Positions 1 to 7,197 of a stretch of 12,284 nucleotides of DNA are shown piece by piece (the stretch's first letter is position 1; each line of letters begins with the position of its first letter). The notes beneath the pieces were generated by a model. That model was given only the letters and a program-made list of their open reading frames with translations. It was not told the DNA's origin and made no database searches. The stretch is from positions 1-12,284 of the forward strand of contig CAYVLB010000054.1 of NCBI GenBank assembly GCA_964452325.1, read 5' to 3'. The position numbers and the translations under genes are program-made. Origin of the DNA: JALVCQ01 sp964452325. Its GTDB lineage: Bacteria; Bacteroidota; Bacteroidia; JAADEI01; JALVCQ01.

Positions 1-705
1 GACCGCTATCGGGGTTTGAGAAAGTACTTGGTGGACCCACACGTTGGCAGGAGAATCGGAAGGTCGTAGGGGGATTGCATAGGCAGGAAAGGGCCATCGT
101 AGGGAATCGACATCAGCCAGCGTGTGCTGGAAATCGGAAATAATAAACACCCGCGATGGCGATATCCCGTACAGATTGTTGTGCAAGCGTTGCATAATCT
201 GCGAGAGGGAGCGTTGGATGGTAGAAGGCTTGATGTATTGAATGCGATGACGTGCTTCGGAAAGGGAATAGAATAATTCTTCGGCAGCGGTGAAATCATG
301 GGTCAGGACCTGAACACGGGTGTCAGATGGCAAGGTAGACAGTAGGTGAAGGGCTTGTTGGCGTGCTTCTTCGAAAAGGTCAAGGGGGACGGCATTGTAG
401 GTCATTGACCACGAGTTGTCTAAGAAAATACTGATGTATCTTTCTTGGATGGAGACCATTCCTCGCTTTGTTCTGAGCGGTTGAGCCAGTGCCATCACGA
501 ACAGTGCCACTGCCCCCGACCGTAATGCCAGTGCTAGCCAATGGCGCAGGCGTCGAAGTCGCTGAGTACGTTGTCGAATTTCGCGGAGGATGGCAACGTT
601 GGGAAACGGAACTTTCCGAAAGCGCCGAAAAAAGAAAAGATGAATCAGAAGAGGGACAACCACCAACAAAAGCCCCCACAACAAGTCAGGATGCTTCCAG
701 CTCAT
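1..705 (-). CDS. BatA-like VWA-domain membrane protein (N-terminal part, cut by window edge)
   Basis: Translating the minus strand from the ATG at 705-703 gives 235 codons with no stop before the window edge, so the C-terminus is missing. It begins MSWKHPDLLWG, has a first hydrophobic segment at about residues 8-26, a basic loop (FRRFRK, about 26-31; later RQRTQRLRRLR), and a second hydrophobic segment at about 55-75. This is the double-transmembrane N-terminus seen in BatA/aerotolerance-type proteins of Bacteroidota. A von Willebrand factor A fold follows: strand ISIFLD then D96-N-S98-W-S100, the DxSxS metal-binding (MIDAS) motif, and a later strand VFIISD ending at D191. The start overlaps the trxB stop as ATGA, so the two are probably co-transcribed and translationally coupled. 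Family members are often 600-700 residues, so perhaps a third is visible. The cellular role is not known; a surface or periplasmic protein-interaction role is inference. Confidence 0.85.
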   Translation of the reverse strand, partial: MSWKHPDLLWGLLLVVVPLLIHLFFFRRFRKVPFPNVAILREIRQRTQRLRRLRHWLALALRSGAVALFVMALAQPLRTKRGMVSIQERYISIFLDNSWSMTYNAVPLDLFEEARQQALHLLSTLPSDTRVQVLTHDFTAAEELFYSLSEARHRIQYIKPSTIQRSLSQIMQRLHNNLYGISPSRVFIISDFQHTLADVDSLRWPFPAYAIPLRPSDSPANVWVHQVLSQTPIAV

Positions 706-1640
706 CCGCCGACTTCCGATAGGAACCGTTCGGCGTCCAAGGCTGCCATGCAGCCGGTACCGGCTGCGGTCACTGCTTGGCGGTACACCTTATCCTGTAC
801 ATCACCGGCAGCAAACACTCCGTGAACGTTGGTATGGGTCGACTCTGGATGTGTCAGAATATAGCCTTGTTCGTCCATTTCTAGTTGGCCCTTGAAAATA
901 TCAGTATTGGGTTTGTGACCAATTGCCACAAAAAAACCTTGAATGGGAAGGGTACGTTTTGCACCGGTCTTGTTGTTGATAATCACAACGCCTTCCACTT
1001 CGTTTTCCCCAACCAGGTCAATGGCTTCATGATTGAATAGAACTTCAATGTTGGAGGCATTGAAAATGCGCTTTTGCATGATCTTCGATGCCCGAAACAC
1101 ATCCCGTCGCACCAGCATGTAGACTTTTTTGGCTAACTTTGACAAGTAAAGCGCCTCTTCCGCAGCGGTATCACCACCACCGACTACGGCCACCTCTTGC
1201 CCCCGATAAAAGAATCCGTCACAAACGGCACACGCTGAGACGCCCCGACCGTATAGCTGTTGTTCTTTTTCCAGCCCAAGCCATTTGGCAGAAGCACCGG
1301 TGGCAATAATGACAGCCTCTGCTTCCCAGACGCTTCCGTCGTCTGCTTCAATACGGAAAGGACGGCGAGAAAAATCAACCTGGGTGACACTCGAATAGTG
1401 GACTTTTGTCCCGAAACGCTCCGCTTGCTTACGAAATAGCTCCATCAGTTCAGGACCCAATACCCCTTCAGGAAACCCAGGATAGTTTTCTACGTCAGAG
1501 GTGATCATTAGTTGTCCACCCGGTTGTGGACCTGCATACATAACAGGTTGAAGGTCTGCACGGGCAGCATATATGGCAGCAGTGTAGCCTGCCGGCCCAG
1601 CTCCGATGATGAAGACTTTTGCTTTTTGGATATCAGCCAT
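702..1640 (-). CDS. trxB: Thioredoxin reductase (NADPH), TrxB
   Basis: A 312-residue flavoprotein of normal family length that moves electrons from NADPH through FAD and a redox disulfide to thioredoxin in the cytoplasm. Visible motifs, in order: FAD-binding GAGPAGYTAA at 13-22; GGQLMITSDVENYPGFP at about 41-57; redox-active C137-A-V-C140 followed by DG; NADPH-binding GGGDTAAEEA at 154-163 and VRRDVFRAS at 177-185; and the C-terminal FAD motif GVFAAGDV at 274-281 with the QAVTAAGTGCMAA helix. All key residues are present. The ATG at 1640-1638 sits just before the first beta strand and has no obvious Shine-Dalgarno. A TACCTTTG element lies about 35 bases upstream. It is divergent from the potassium regulator gene and overlaps the downstream BatA-like gene by 4 bases. 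Confidence 0.97.
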   Translation of the reverse strand: MADIQKAKVFIIGAGPAGYTAAIYAARADLQPVMYAGPQPGGQLMITSDVENYPGFPEGVLGPELMELFRKQAERFGTKVHYSSVTQVDFSRRPFRIEADDGSVWEAEAVIIATGASAKWLGLEKEQQLYGRGVSACAVCDGFFYRGQEVAVVGGGDTAAEEALYLSKLAKKVYMLVRRDVFRASKIMQKRIFNASNIEVLFNHEAIDLVGENEVEGVVIINNKTGAKRTLPIQGFFVAIGHKPNTDIFKGQLEMDEQGYILTHPESTHTNVHGVFAAGDVQDKVYRQAVTAAGTGCMAALDAERFLSEVGG

Positions 1641-1674
1641 GACAGTTAAGCGTTCTTGAATTTTTAAGGGAGTG

Positions 1675-1682
1675 CAAAGGTA
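1675..1682 (-). promoter_or_regulatory. Putative Bacteroidota -7 promoter element for trxB
   Basis: Read on the minus strand this is TACCTTTG followed by CA, matching the Bacteroidota sigma-A -7 consensus TAnnTTTG. It lies 34 bases before the trxB ATG, leaving a short leader. I see no convincing -33 element at the usual spacing, so the call rests on the -7 match and position. Confidence 0.55.
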
Positions 1683-1753
1683 CCACTACATCGGGTTAAA
1701 CGATTTAGCGCAGTGAGATGGCGTGACAGGGCAACAGAATACGACCGACAAAG

Positions 1754-1761
1754 TGCCTTTG
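1754..1761 (+). promoter_or_regulatory. Possible weak -7 promoter element before the KtrA-like gene
   Basis: TGCCTTTG differs at one base from TAnnTTTG and lies in the 190-base divergent gap, about 70 bases before the ATG at 1831. No -33 partner is visible. A T-rich stretch at about 1796-1805 (ATTTATTTTG) is a competing candidate. The divergent gap must hold a promoter for this gene, but I cannot say which of the two it is. Confidence 0.3.
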
Positions 1762-1830
1762 TAACCTCTATGCAATGGCATTCAAGATTAGGTGCATTTA
1801 TTTTGCCCACTGGAGACCAGATCATCACAC

Positions 1831-2505
1831 ATGGAACGCAAATTCGCCGTGATAGGGCTAGGGCGTTTCGGAATGCGAATTGCCCTTAGCTTGGTAGAAG
1901 CAGGAGCAGAGGTGTTAGTCATCGATCGGGATATCCGAAAAGTAGAAGCAGTTGCTGAGAATGTCATGTTTGCAGTAGCTCTTGATGCCACTGACAAGAA
2001 AGCCCTTGAAGTGCATAACATCGACCAAATGGATGCAGTGGTTGTTTCGATCGGTGAAAACTTTGAAGCACTCCTTATTACCGCAGTTAACTGCAAAGAG
2101 CTGGGAGTGGAAAAGGTCATTACCCGATATTCGACAGAAACCCAGCGGCGAATTCTCCAAAAACTGGGTTTCAAGGAGATATTCTCCCCCGAAGATGAAG
2201 TCGGACGTTTAGTGGCGAAACGACTGATTCATCCAGACATCGAGACTTTTGTGGAACTTCCCGATGATCACGAGATCGTCGAAATGCAAGTGCCTTCTCT
2301 GTTGGTAGGCAAGTCGTTGTGGGATATTGATTTGCGAAAACGATATAACATCAACTTGATTACCATCCGTCGGGGAGGCGCTGCGGAAGGAGAGTCACAC
2401 GTGGTAGGTGTACCTGGCCCGGATACGGTATTTCTGCAGGGGGATGAACTCATTCTTATGGGGAAACGACAGGATCTCCAACGCTTCTTAGAAGAAAACC
2501 GATAA
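1831..2505 (+). CDS. trkA: TrkA/KtrA-family potassium channel regulatory subunit
   Basis: A 224-residue cytoplasmic nucleotide-binding (RCK) protein that gates a membrane potassium transporter. Residues 1 to about 135 form the RCK-N (TrkA-N) Rossmann fold: GLGRFG at 9-14 is the dinucleotide-binding glycine motif and D32, at the end of the second strand, is the acidic residue that contacts the ribose of NAD(H). SIGENFEALLITAVNCKELGV is typical of KtrA-type subunits. Residues about 140-224 form the RCK-C (TrkA-C) ligand-binding domain. One RCK unit rather than two makes it KtrA-like, not the duplicated TrkA of enterobacteria. The frame is open back to 1792, but the family N-terminus (MERKFAVIGLG) fits the ATG at 1831. 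The membrane partner (KtrB/TrkH) is not next to it in this window. Confidence 0.9.
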   Translation: MERKFAVIGLGRFGMRIALSLVEAGAEVLVIDRDIRKVEAVAENVMFAVALDATDKKALEVHNIDQMDAVVVSIGENFEALLITAVNCKELGVEKVITRYSTETQRRILQKLGFKEIFSPEDEVGRLVAKRLIHPDIETFVELPDDHEIVEMQVPSLLVGKSLWDIDLRKRYNINLITIRRGGAAEGESHVVGVPGPDTVFLQGDELILMGKRQDLQRFLEENR

Positions 2506-2532
2506 GGTCAGATGCGAAAGAGAACAAGTCAT

Positions 2533-2540
2533 TACCTTTG
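2533..2540 (+). promoter_or_regulatory. Putative Bacteroidota -7 promoter element before lpxH
   Basis: TACCTTTG is an exact match to the TAnnTTTG consensus, in the 58-base gap between the KtrA-like gene and the lpxH reading frame. A transcript starting some 7 bases downstream would leave a leader of only about 15-20 bases before the proposed ATC start at 2564. No -33 element is evident. Confidence 0.5.
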
Positions 2541-2563
2541 TATAACCATCAAATTGGCCGGCC

Positions 2564-3361
2564 ATCGCAGCAGCTTACTTCGTTAGTGACTTTCATTTGG
2601 GTGTCTCGACCGGTCATTCATCCCATGCCCGAGAACGGTTTTTTAGGCAGTGGTTGGCTTGGGCACGAGAGGACATGGAAGAATTGTTTATACTAGGGGA
2701 CCTCTTCGAATTTTTCTTCGAATATCGGCATGCAGTTCCCAAAGGATGTGTCCGAACCTTGGGTGCCTTGGCTGAGGTGGCGGATGCTGGCATATCCATT
2801 CACTATTTTGTGGGAAATCACGACTTGTGGGTACGGCAATATTTAACAGATGAAGTGGGCATGCACGTCTACACTCAGCCCCTCTTTATGGAGCGGTTTG
2901 GCCATCGGTTTTTCATAGCCCATGGTGATGGTTTGAGCCCGTACGATACAAAGTACCGCCTTCTTAAACGTCTTTTTACTAACCCAGTGGCTCAGTGGGC
3001 TTTCCGATGGCTTCATCCAGATCTTGGCATTCCTTTGGCCCAATGGTTTTCTCAGCGTAGCCGACATGCCCAACAGTATTCACCTCATTTTGATTTTGAC
3101 CCTCAATCAGATGGCTTGGTGATTTTTGCCCGGAAATGGGCTCAACAACATCCTGACCTACGTTTCATTATTATGGGACATCGCCACCTGGCTATGCGTG
3201 TGAAGTTGTCAACACAATGCCAATACATCAATATTGGTGAGTGGATGAGAGCCTTTACTTTTGGAAGAATGAACGCGCAAGGTATGCAGGTGGGGCAATG
3301 GTTGCCCGAAACACGTCAGGTGCGCTGGCTACAGCCCGGCGAAGTAATGGGAGGCAGATGA
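2564..3361 (+). CDS. lpxH: UDP-2,3-diacylglucosamine diphosphatase (LpxH-type), with apparent non-canonical start
   Basis: A metallophosphoesterase that hydrolyses UDP-2,3-diacylglucosamine to lipid X and UMP, an early lipid A step at the inner membrane. Numbered from the ATC at 2564 (265 residues), the motifs are D9-F-H11, G45-D46-L-F-E, G84-N85-H86-D87, H120-G-D-G and G205-H206-R-H208, the full metal- and phosphate-binding set in order. GDLFE also occurs in E. coli LpxH, and FFFEYRHAVPKG resembles the Bacteroidota version. The problem is the start. The frame is open only back to 2546 and holds no ATG, GTG or TTG before the DFH motif. The first such codon is TTG at 2597, immediately after the motif, and starting there would remove D9 and H11. 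ATC at 2564, giving (I/M)AAAYFVSDFHLG, fits the family N-terminus. The 3' end overlaps the next gene as ATGA. The function is secure; the start is uncertain. Confidence 0.88.
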   Translation: MAAAYFVSDFHLGVSTGHSSHARERFFRQWLAWAREDMEELFILGDLFEFFFEYRHAVPKGCVRTLGALAEVADAGISIHYFVGNHDLWVRQYLTDEVGMHVYTQPLFMERFGHRFFIAHGDGLSPYDTKYRLLKRLFTNPVAQWAFRWLHPDLGIPLAQWFSQRSRHAQQYSPHFDFDPQSDGLVIFARKWAQQHPDLRFIIMGHRHLAMRVKLSTQCQYINIGEWMRAFTFGRMNAQGMQVGQWLPETRQVRWLQPGEVMGGR

Positions 3362-4146
3362 AGGCTGGATTGCTAATAACATGGATGCTGCCATGGATAT
3401 GGCAGCAGCTGATGAGGTGGGAGGTACCTGCAGTATTGGTGCGCTTTCATCCCGAGACAGCCTATGCATACGTGTTGGGCCCAGATGGATATGGCAAGGT
3501 GCTGGACCCCAAGGGGCAGATAATAGCTCAGAACCAGTGGATCTGGCAGGGGGTTATTAAGGATATTGATATGTTGAAAGGGGGAAATGTGCTAATCACT
3601 TTTGAAGGATATACGGCTTCGATCGTTACGGGCCCATTCTTGGGCATGTTACAGACTATTGAATGGGCAGAAATGACCATTTGGGACGTACAGTCTGTAT
3701 GTGCCTCACAATATGGGTGGCTGTGGATATATGATGCTGTTGATGGCCGCCTCAAACGCCTGGACGAGCACTTGCAAGTCGAATTTGAAAGTGCCCCCCT
3801 GACCACCTACCAGATCGACATTGCCCCACCCATTTTTATGCGCGAACATCAGGGACGCCTATATACTGCAGTGCCTGGAGCTGGTGTGTGGGTGTGGGAT
3901 ATTTATGGTAATTACCTTTATCGGATTGCTGTTGATGTCGAAGAAGAATTCTGGGTAGTAGATTCGAAACTATATTTCCTGCAAGACGGCCGCATTTATG
4001 AAGTGAATCTGTCGGGAGGGCTTCCCCAACCGGTAGAACTACACGGGCTTAATACCACCACCTGGCCCGTTCGGTCGATTACCGTTCATGACCACCATAT
4101 CTGGACGGCTACCGATCGGGAAGTTGTTGTGTGGGAACGTAAATGA
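3358..4146 (+). CDS. Predicted exported beta-propeller-like protein of unknown function
   Basis: The 262-residue protein starts at the ATG overlapping the lpxH stop (ATGA). The frame is open upstream to 3241, but that part is the lpxH shadow. The first 17 or so residues (MKAGLLITWMLPWIWQQ) are hydrophobic after a lysine, suggesting a signal peptide or anchor without a clear cleavage site. The rest is beta-rich, with repeated short blocks ending in aromatic-hydrophobic strands, such as GWLWIYDAVDGRLKRLDE, GVWVWDIYGNYLYRI, SKLYFLQDGRIYEV and HHIWTATDREVVVWE. These read like blades of a propeller. The pattern resembles conserved hypothetical proteins I associate with Bacteroidota (from memory, not a search). 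No catalytic motif is visible. Coupling to lpxH makes an envelope role plausible but unproven. Confidence 0.7.
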   Translation: MKAGLLITWMLPWIWQQLMRWEVPAVLVRFHPETAYAYVLGPDGYGKVLDPKGQIIAQNQWIWQGVIKDIDMLKGGNVLITFEGYTASIVTGPFLGMLQTIEWAEMTIWDVQSVCASQYGWLWIYDAVDGRLKRLDEHLQVEFESAPLTTYQIDIAPPIFMREHQGRLYTAVPGAGVWVWDIYGNYLYRIAVDVEEEFWVVDSKLYFLQDGRIYEVNLSGGLPQPVELHGLNTTTWPVRSITVHDHHIWTATDREVVVWERK

Positions 4147-4199
4147 GGGAGTGAGACACCATCAGGGGGAAGTTCTGTGAAATCACCTGGCCAAACCGT

Positions 4200-4207
4200 T
4201 ATCTTTG
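4200..4207 (+). promoter_or_regulatory. Putative Bacteroidota promoter for the prfA-purC-yicC-gmk-nadD operon
   Basis: TATCTTTG followed by CA is an exact match to the -7 consensus TAnnTTTG, including the preferred bases TATCTTTGC. A TGTG at 4176-4179, 20 bases upstream, could serve as the -33 TTTG element, making this the best promoter candidate in the window. The expected leader before prfA is about 50 bases. Confidence 0.6.
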
Positions 4208-4265
4208 CATTTGGGTAAGTAGCCCTGAATAGTTAGGTAAATGACGTGTTAATTTTTTGTTGGGC

Positions 4266-5348
4266 ATGATAGAGAAGTTGTTGACAAAACTGGATGATAT
4301 CGAGCATAAATGGCAAGAGATTGGGGAGCAACTTATGCAACCCGAGATTTTGCAAGACATTAAGAAGTATACGCGCCTCCATAAACAATATCGCGGATTG
4401 GAAGAAATTGTAACGACCTATCGGCAATATAGGGAGGTGGTCGGTAATATGGAAACGAACCGGGCAATTCTCAAAGAAGAATCCGATCCCGAGCTGAAAG
4501 AGATGGCGTCTGAAGAACTCGATGAATTACAGCGTCGAAAAGCAGAGTTGGAAGAACAACTCAAGCGCTTATTGGTTCCCCAAGACCCCCTCGATGCAAA
4601 AAACGCCATCGTAGAAATCCGCGCAGGGACCGGTGGGGATGAAGCCAGTTTGTTTGCTGGCGACCTGTTTCGAATGTACCAGCGGTTCTGTGAGAAAAAT
4701 AACCTTAAAGTGGAGGTGATCGAATATCACGAAGGCACTACCGGAGGGTTTAAGCTTATGGTGTTTAATGTGATCGGTCCAGGAGCATATGGCCTGCTTA
4801 AATATGAGGGGGGCGTCCATCGGGTGCAGCGGGTCCCTCAAACCGAGTCGCAGGGGCGTATTCATACATCAGCAGCCAGTGTGGTGGTGATGCCTGAAAT
4901 AGAAGGTGTGGAAGTGGAGATCAAAGATTCCGATATCAAAAAAGAGATATTTTGTGCCTCGGGGCCCGGTGGTCAATCCGTCAACACCACTTATTCGGCA
5001 GTACGCCTGACCCATATTCCCACAGGGGTGGTGGCCAGCTGCCAAGATGAAAAGTCGCAAATTAAGAACCTCGAGAAGGCGATGAAGGTGCTCAAAGCAC
5101 GCGTCTACGAAATCGAGCGTCGCAAGCAACAGGAAGCAGTGGCTTCCACTCGGAAGGAAACCATCAAAGGCGGGGATCGGTCGGTCAAGATTCGAACCTA
5201 TAATTTTCCCCAAGGCCGCGTCACCGATCATCGCATAGGGCTGACCCTCTACAATTTGGAAGATGTGCTCAACGGAAATCTGATGCCATTGATCGAACCA
5301 TTGCGTGTGGCCGAGAACGCCGAGAAGCTGAAAACCCTCGAGGCTTGA
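4266..5348 (+). CDS. prfA: Peptide chain release factor 1 (RF1)
   Basis: A 360-residue cytoplasmic translation factor that recognises UAA and UAG and triggers peptide release. The N-terminal coiled-coil domain (about 1-105) leads into the conserved AGTGGDEASLFAGDLFRMY block. P191-Q-T193 in the RVPQTESQGRIHTSA context is the RF1-type tripeptide anticodon (PxT, not the SPF of RF2). G235-G-Q237 in SGPGGQSVNTT is the peptidyl-transferase-centre motif whose glutamine is methylated in other bacteria. The frame can be extended to TTG codons at 4257 and 4260, but the ATG at 4266 (MIEKLL) fits the family start and length. It is the first gene of a tightly packed operon; its TGA shares one base with the purC ATG (TGATG), suggesting coupled translation. 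Confidence 0.97.
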   Translation: MIEKLLTKLDDIEHKWQEIGEQLMQPEILQDIKKYTRLHKQYRGLEEIVTTYRQYREVVGNMETNRAILKEESDPELKEMASEELDELQRRKAELEEQLKRLLVPQDPLDAKNAIVEIRAGTGGDEASLFAGDLFRMYQRFCEKNNLKVEVIEYHEGTTGGFKLMVFNVIGPGAYGLLKYEGGVHRVQRVPQTESQGRIHTSAASVVVMPEIEGVEVEIKDSDIKKEIFCASGPGGQSVNTTYSAVRLTHIPTGVVASCQDEKSQIKNLEKAMKVLKARVYEIERRKQQEAVASTRKETIKGGDRSVKIRTYNFPQGRVTDHRIGLTLYNLEDVLNGNLMPLIEPLRVAENAEKLKTLEA

Positions 5349-6316
5349 TGCAATTAGTCGACTATCCACCCTTGCTGGAAACCCACTTTCAATTGCCTGG
5401 GATACGCCGGAAATATCGTGGCAAGGTACGGGATGTTTACCAACTGAGTAATGGATACATCGTATTGGTTGCTACGGATCGTATCTCTGCATTTGATACA
5501 CCGCTGAGTCATCCTGTGCCTTACAAGGGAGAGATTTTGAATGGGATAGCCGCTTACTTTTTGAATAAAGCACGTGATGTGGTGCTTACATGGTGGGAAG
5601 GATCGCCCGACCCTACAACATCGGTCGGACGTTATTATTCACCCCTTCCAATAGAGTTTATCGTGCGGGGATATTTATGTGGTCATGCCCTGCGGCAATA
5701 TATCGAAGGGCATCGGGTCCTTTCAGGACAACCCTTGCCCGAAGGCCTCATGCCGTATCAACAACTTCCAAGACCGATTTTGACCCCCACCATTAAATCT
5801 TTCCAGGGCCATGATGAAGATATCACACCCGAAGAAATTATTCGACAAGGAATTGTCGATGAAACAACATGGCAACGCCTTCATGATACGGCCATTCGCC
5901 TATTCGAGCAAGGGACGCAATATGCTGCCGATCGAGGGCTTATCTTGGCAGATACCAAATATGAATTTGCTGTGGACAACGGACGAGTGATCTTAATTGA
6001 TGAAGTGCATACGCCCGACTCATCCCGCTACTTCTATGCAGATGATTATCGGCAGGCCATGCAAGAGGGACGGCCTCCCCAGCAGCTTAGTAAAGAGTTT
6101 ATTCGACAGTGGTTGCTTCGACAAGGAATTGTCGATCCCAGACGCCGGTATGATGTAATACCGATTCCATTGTCAGCAGTCCATGAGCTATTGAAGCGTT
6201 ATGTCACTGTATACGAACATCTGTTGGGTAAGCCCTTTCATTTTTCTGATCGGACAAACCTCCATCATCGCATCGAATGTAATATTCGCAAATACCTTCA
6301 AACTGTGGACGGATGA
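5348..6316 (+). CDS. purC: SAICAR synthetase, PurC
   Basis: Phosphoribosylaminoimidazole-succinocarboxamide synthase joins aspartate to CAIR using ATP in de novo purine synthesis. The protein has 322 residues, the longer single-domain form. Visible motifs: YRGKVRDVYQL at about 23-33 (ATP-binding glycine/lysine strand), VATDRISAFD at 41-50, the first signature PIEFIVRGYLCGHALRQY at about 101-118 (with GH where many have GS), LADTKYEFA at 200-208, and the second signature LIDEVHTPDSSRYF at 216-229. All expected landmarks are present. Start: the ATG at 5348 overlapping the prfA stop; a TTG just upstream at 5345 is less likely. The stop overlaps yicC as ATGA. An exact 20-base repeat occurs twice inside the gene (5841-5860 and 6117-6136). 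Confidence 0.96.
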   Translation: MQLVDYPPLLETHFQLPGIRRKYRGKVRDVYQLSNGYIVLVATDRISAFDTPLSHPVPYKGEILNGIAAYFLNKARDVVLTWWEGSPDPTTSVGRYYSPLPIEFIVRGYLCGHALRQYIEGHRVLSGQPLPEGLMPYQQLPRPILTPTIKSFQGHDEDITPEEIIRQGIVDETTWQRLHDTAIRLFEQGTQYAADRGLILADTKYEFAVDNGRVILIDEVHTPDSSRYFYADDYRQAMQEGRPPQQLSKEFIRQWLLRQGIVDPRRRYDVIPIPLSAVHELLKRYVTVYEHLLGKPFHFSDRTNLHHRIECNIRKYLQTVDG

Positions 6317-7197
6317 CATTGTCGATGACCGGATTTGGCATCGCCCATATTGAGGACTCCTGCATGATGGTCAATGTGGAAGTACGAAGCGTCAACCATC
6401 GAAACCTTGCCCTCCGGTTGCAAATCCCTCCTCGATATGCGGCCTTCGAGGTTGAACTACAACGCTACTTGACTCAACGACTAATCCGGGGTCAGGTATC
6501 CTTTGGCCTTTCCGTAACGTTCAAAGATGTTGAAAACGTCCGTCGGCGGTTTAACGTCGAGCTTCTTCAGGCCTATCTTCACGAACTTCGCCCCCTGTTA
6601 CAACTTCAAGAGTATGCGGATGTATGGAAAGGTGTCGGATCGGTATTGCTGCGTTTTCCCGAAGCTACTATGCCATCATCGCCAGATGAGTCCGCCATTC
6701 GAAATGAATGGAATATCATCTTTCCGGTAATTGAACGAGCATTGGATGAACTTGAACATTTCCGCCGTATAGAAGGGCAACGCTTGGCCCAACACATTCT
6801 TCAATTGTTAGGGGCGATTAAGGAGGCCCTGGCATATGTGGAACATACCCAAGATCAGCGGCTGGAACGTATCCGACAGACTACCTTAAAACGCATCCAA
6901 GACCTCCAATCTGATGAACATTTTCAGCGAGAGTCCCTCGAACGAGAGGTACTTTCGCTGCTTGAGCGCCTGGATATTTCCGAGGAAATCGCCCGCCTCA
7001 CAAGCCACATTCAGCTTTTTGAAAATACCCTTCCCGTACCCGCCAAAGGAAAAAAGTTAGGATTCATTGCCCAAGAAATGGGACGTGAAATCAACACCAT
7101 TGCTGCCAAGTCCAGAGATTTTGCTATTCAAGAGCAAACGATCATTATGAAAGACCACCTTGAGCAAATCAAAGAACAATTAGCCAATGTCCTCTGA
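6313..7197 (+). CDS. yicC: YicC-family endoribonuclease
   Basis: This 294-residue protein belongs to the widespread YicC family; the E. coli member is an RNA endonuclease involved in sRNA turnover. The N-terminal YicC-like domain shows SMTGFG at 4-9 and VEVRSVNHR at 22-30. The C-terminal DUF1732 region carries KGKKLGFIAQEMGREINT and the closing helix ending EQIKEQLANVL, both strongly characteristic. The middle is long, charged and helical (about 150-235). Length is normal. Its ATG overlaps the purC stop (ATGA) and its end overlaps the start of gmk by 11 bases. The yicC-gmk pairing is conserved across many bacteria and supports both calls. The physiological RNA target here is unknown. Confidence 0.93.
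   Translation: MTLSMTGFGIAHIEDSCMMVNVEVRSVNHRNLALRLQIPPRYAAFEVELQRYLTQRLIRGQVSFGLSVTFKDVENVRRRFNVELLQAYLHELRPLLQLQEYADVWKGVGSVLLRFPEATMPSSPDESAIRNEWNIIFPVIERALDELEHFRRIEGQRLAQHILQLLGAIKEALAYVEHTQDQRLERIRQTTLKRIQDLQSDEHFQRESLEREVLSLLERLDISEEIARLTSHIQLFENTLPVPAKGKKLGFIAQEMGREINTIAAKSRDFAIQEQTIIMKDHLEQIKEQLANVL

Noticed and set aside
6..299. Minus-strand 97-codon frame at the left edge
   Set aside because: It is a shadow in the wrong frame; the real minus-strand gene here is the BatA-like VWA protein running from 705 to the edge.
1792..1830. Earlier start of the KtrA-like protein at 1792
   Set aside because: The added 13 residues (MHLFCPLETRSSH) do not resemble the family; MERKFAVIGLG at 1831 does.
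2609..2740. Loss of a metal ligand in LpxH (GDxxE instead of GDxxD)
   Set aside because: E. coli LpxH also has GDLFE at this place, so the residue is normal for the family.
3241..3357. Upstream extension of the propeller-like protein into lpxH
   Set aside because: These 39 codons lie inside the conserved lpxH C-terminus in another frame. The ATGA overlap start at 3358, followed by a hydrophobic leader, is far better.
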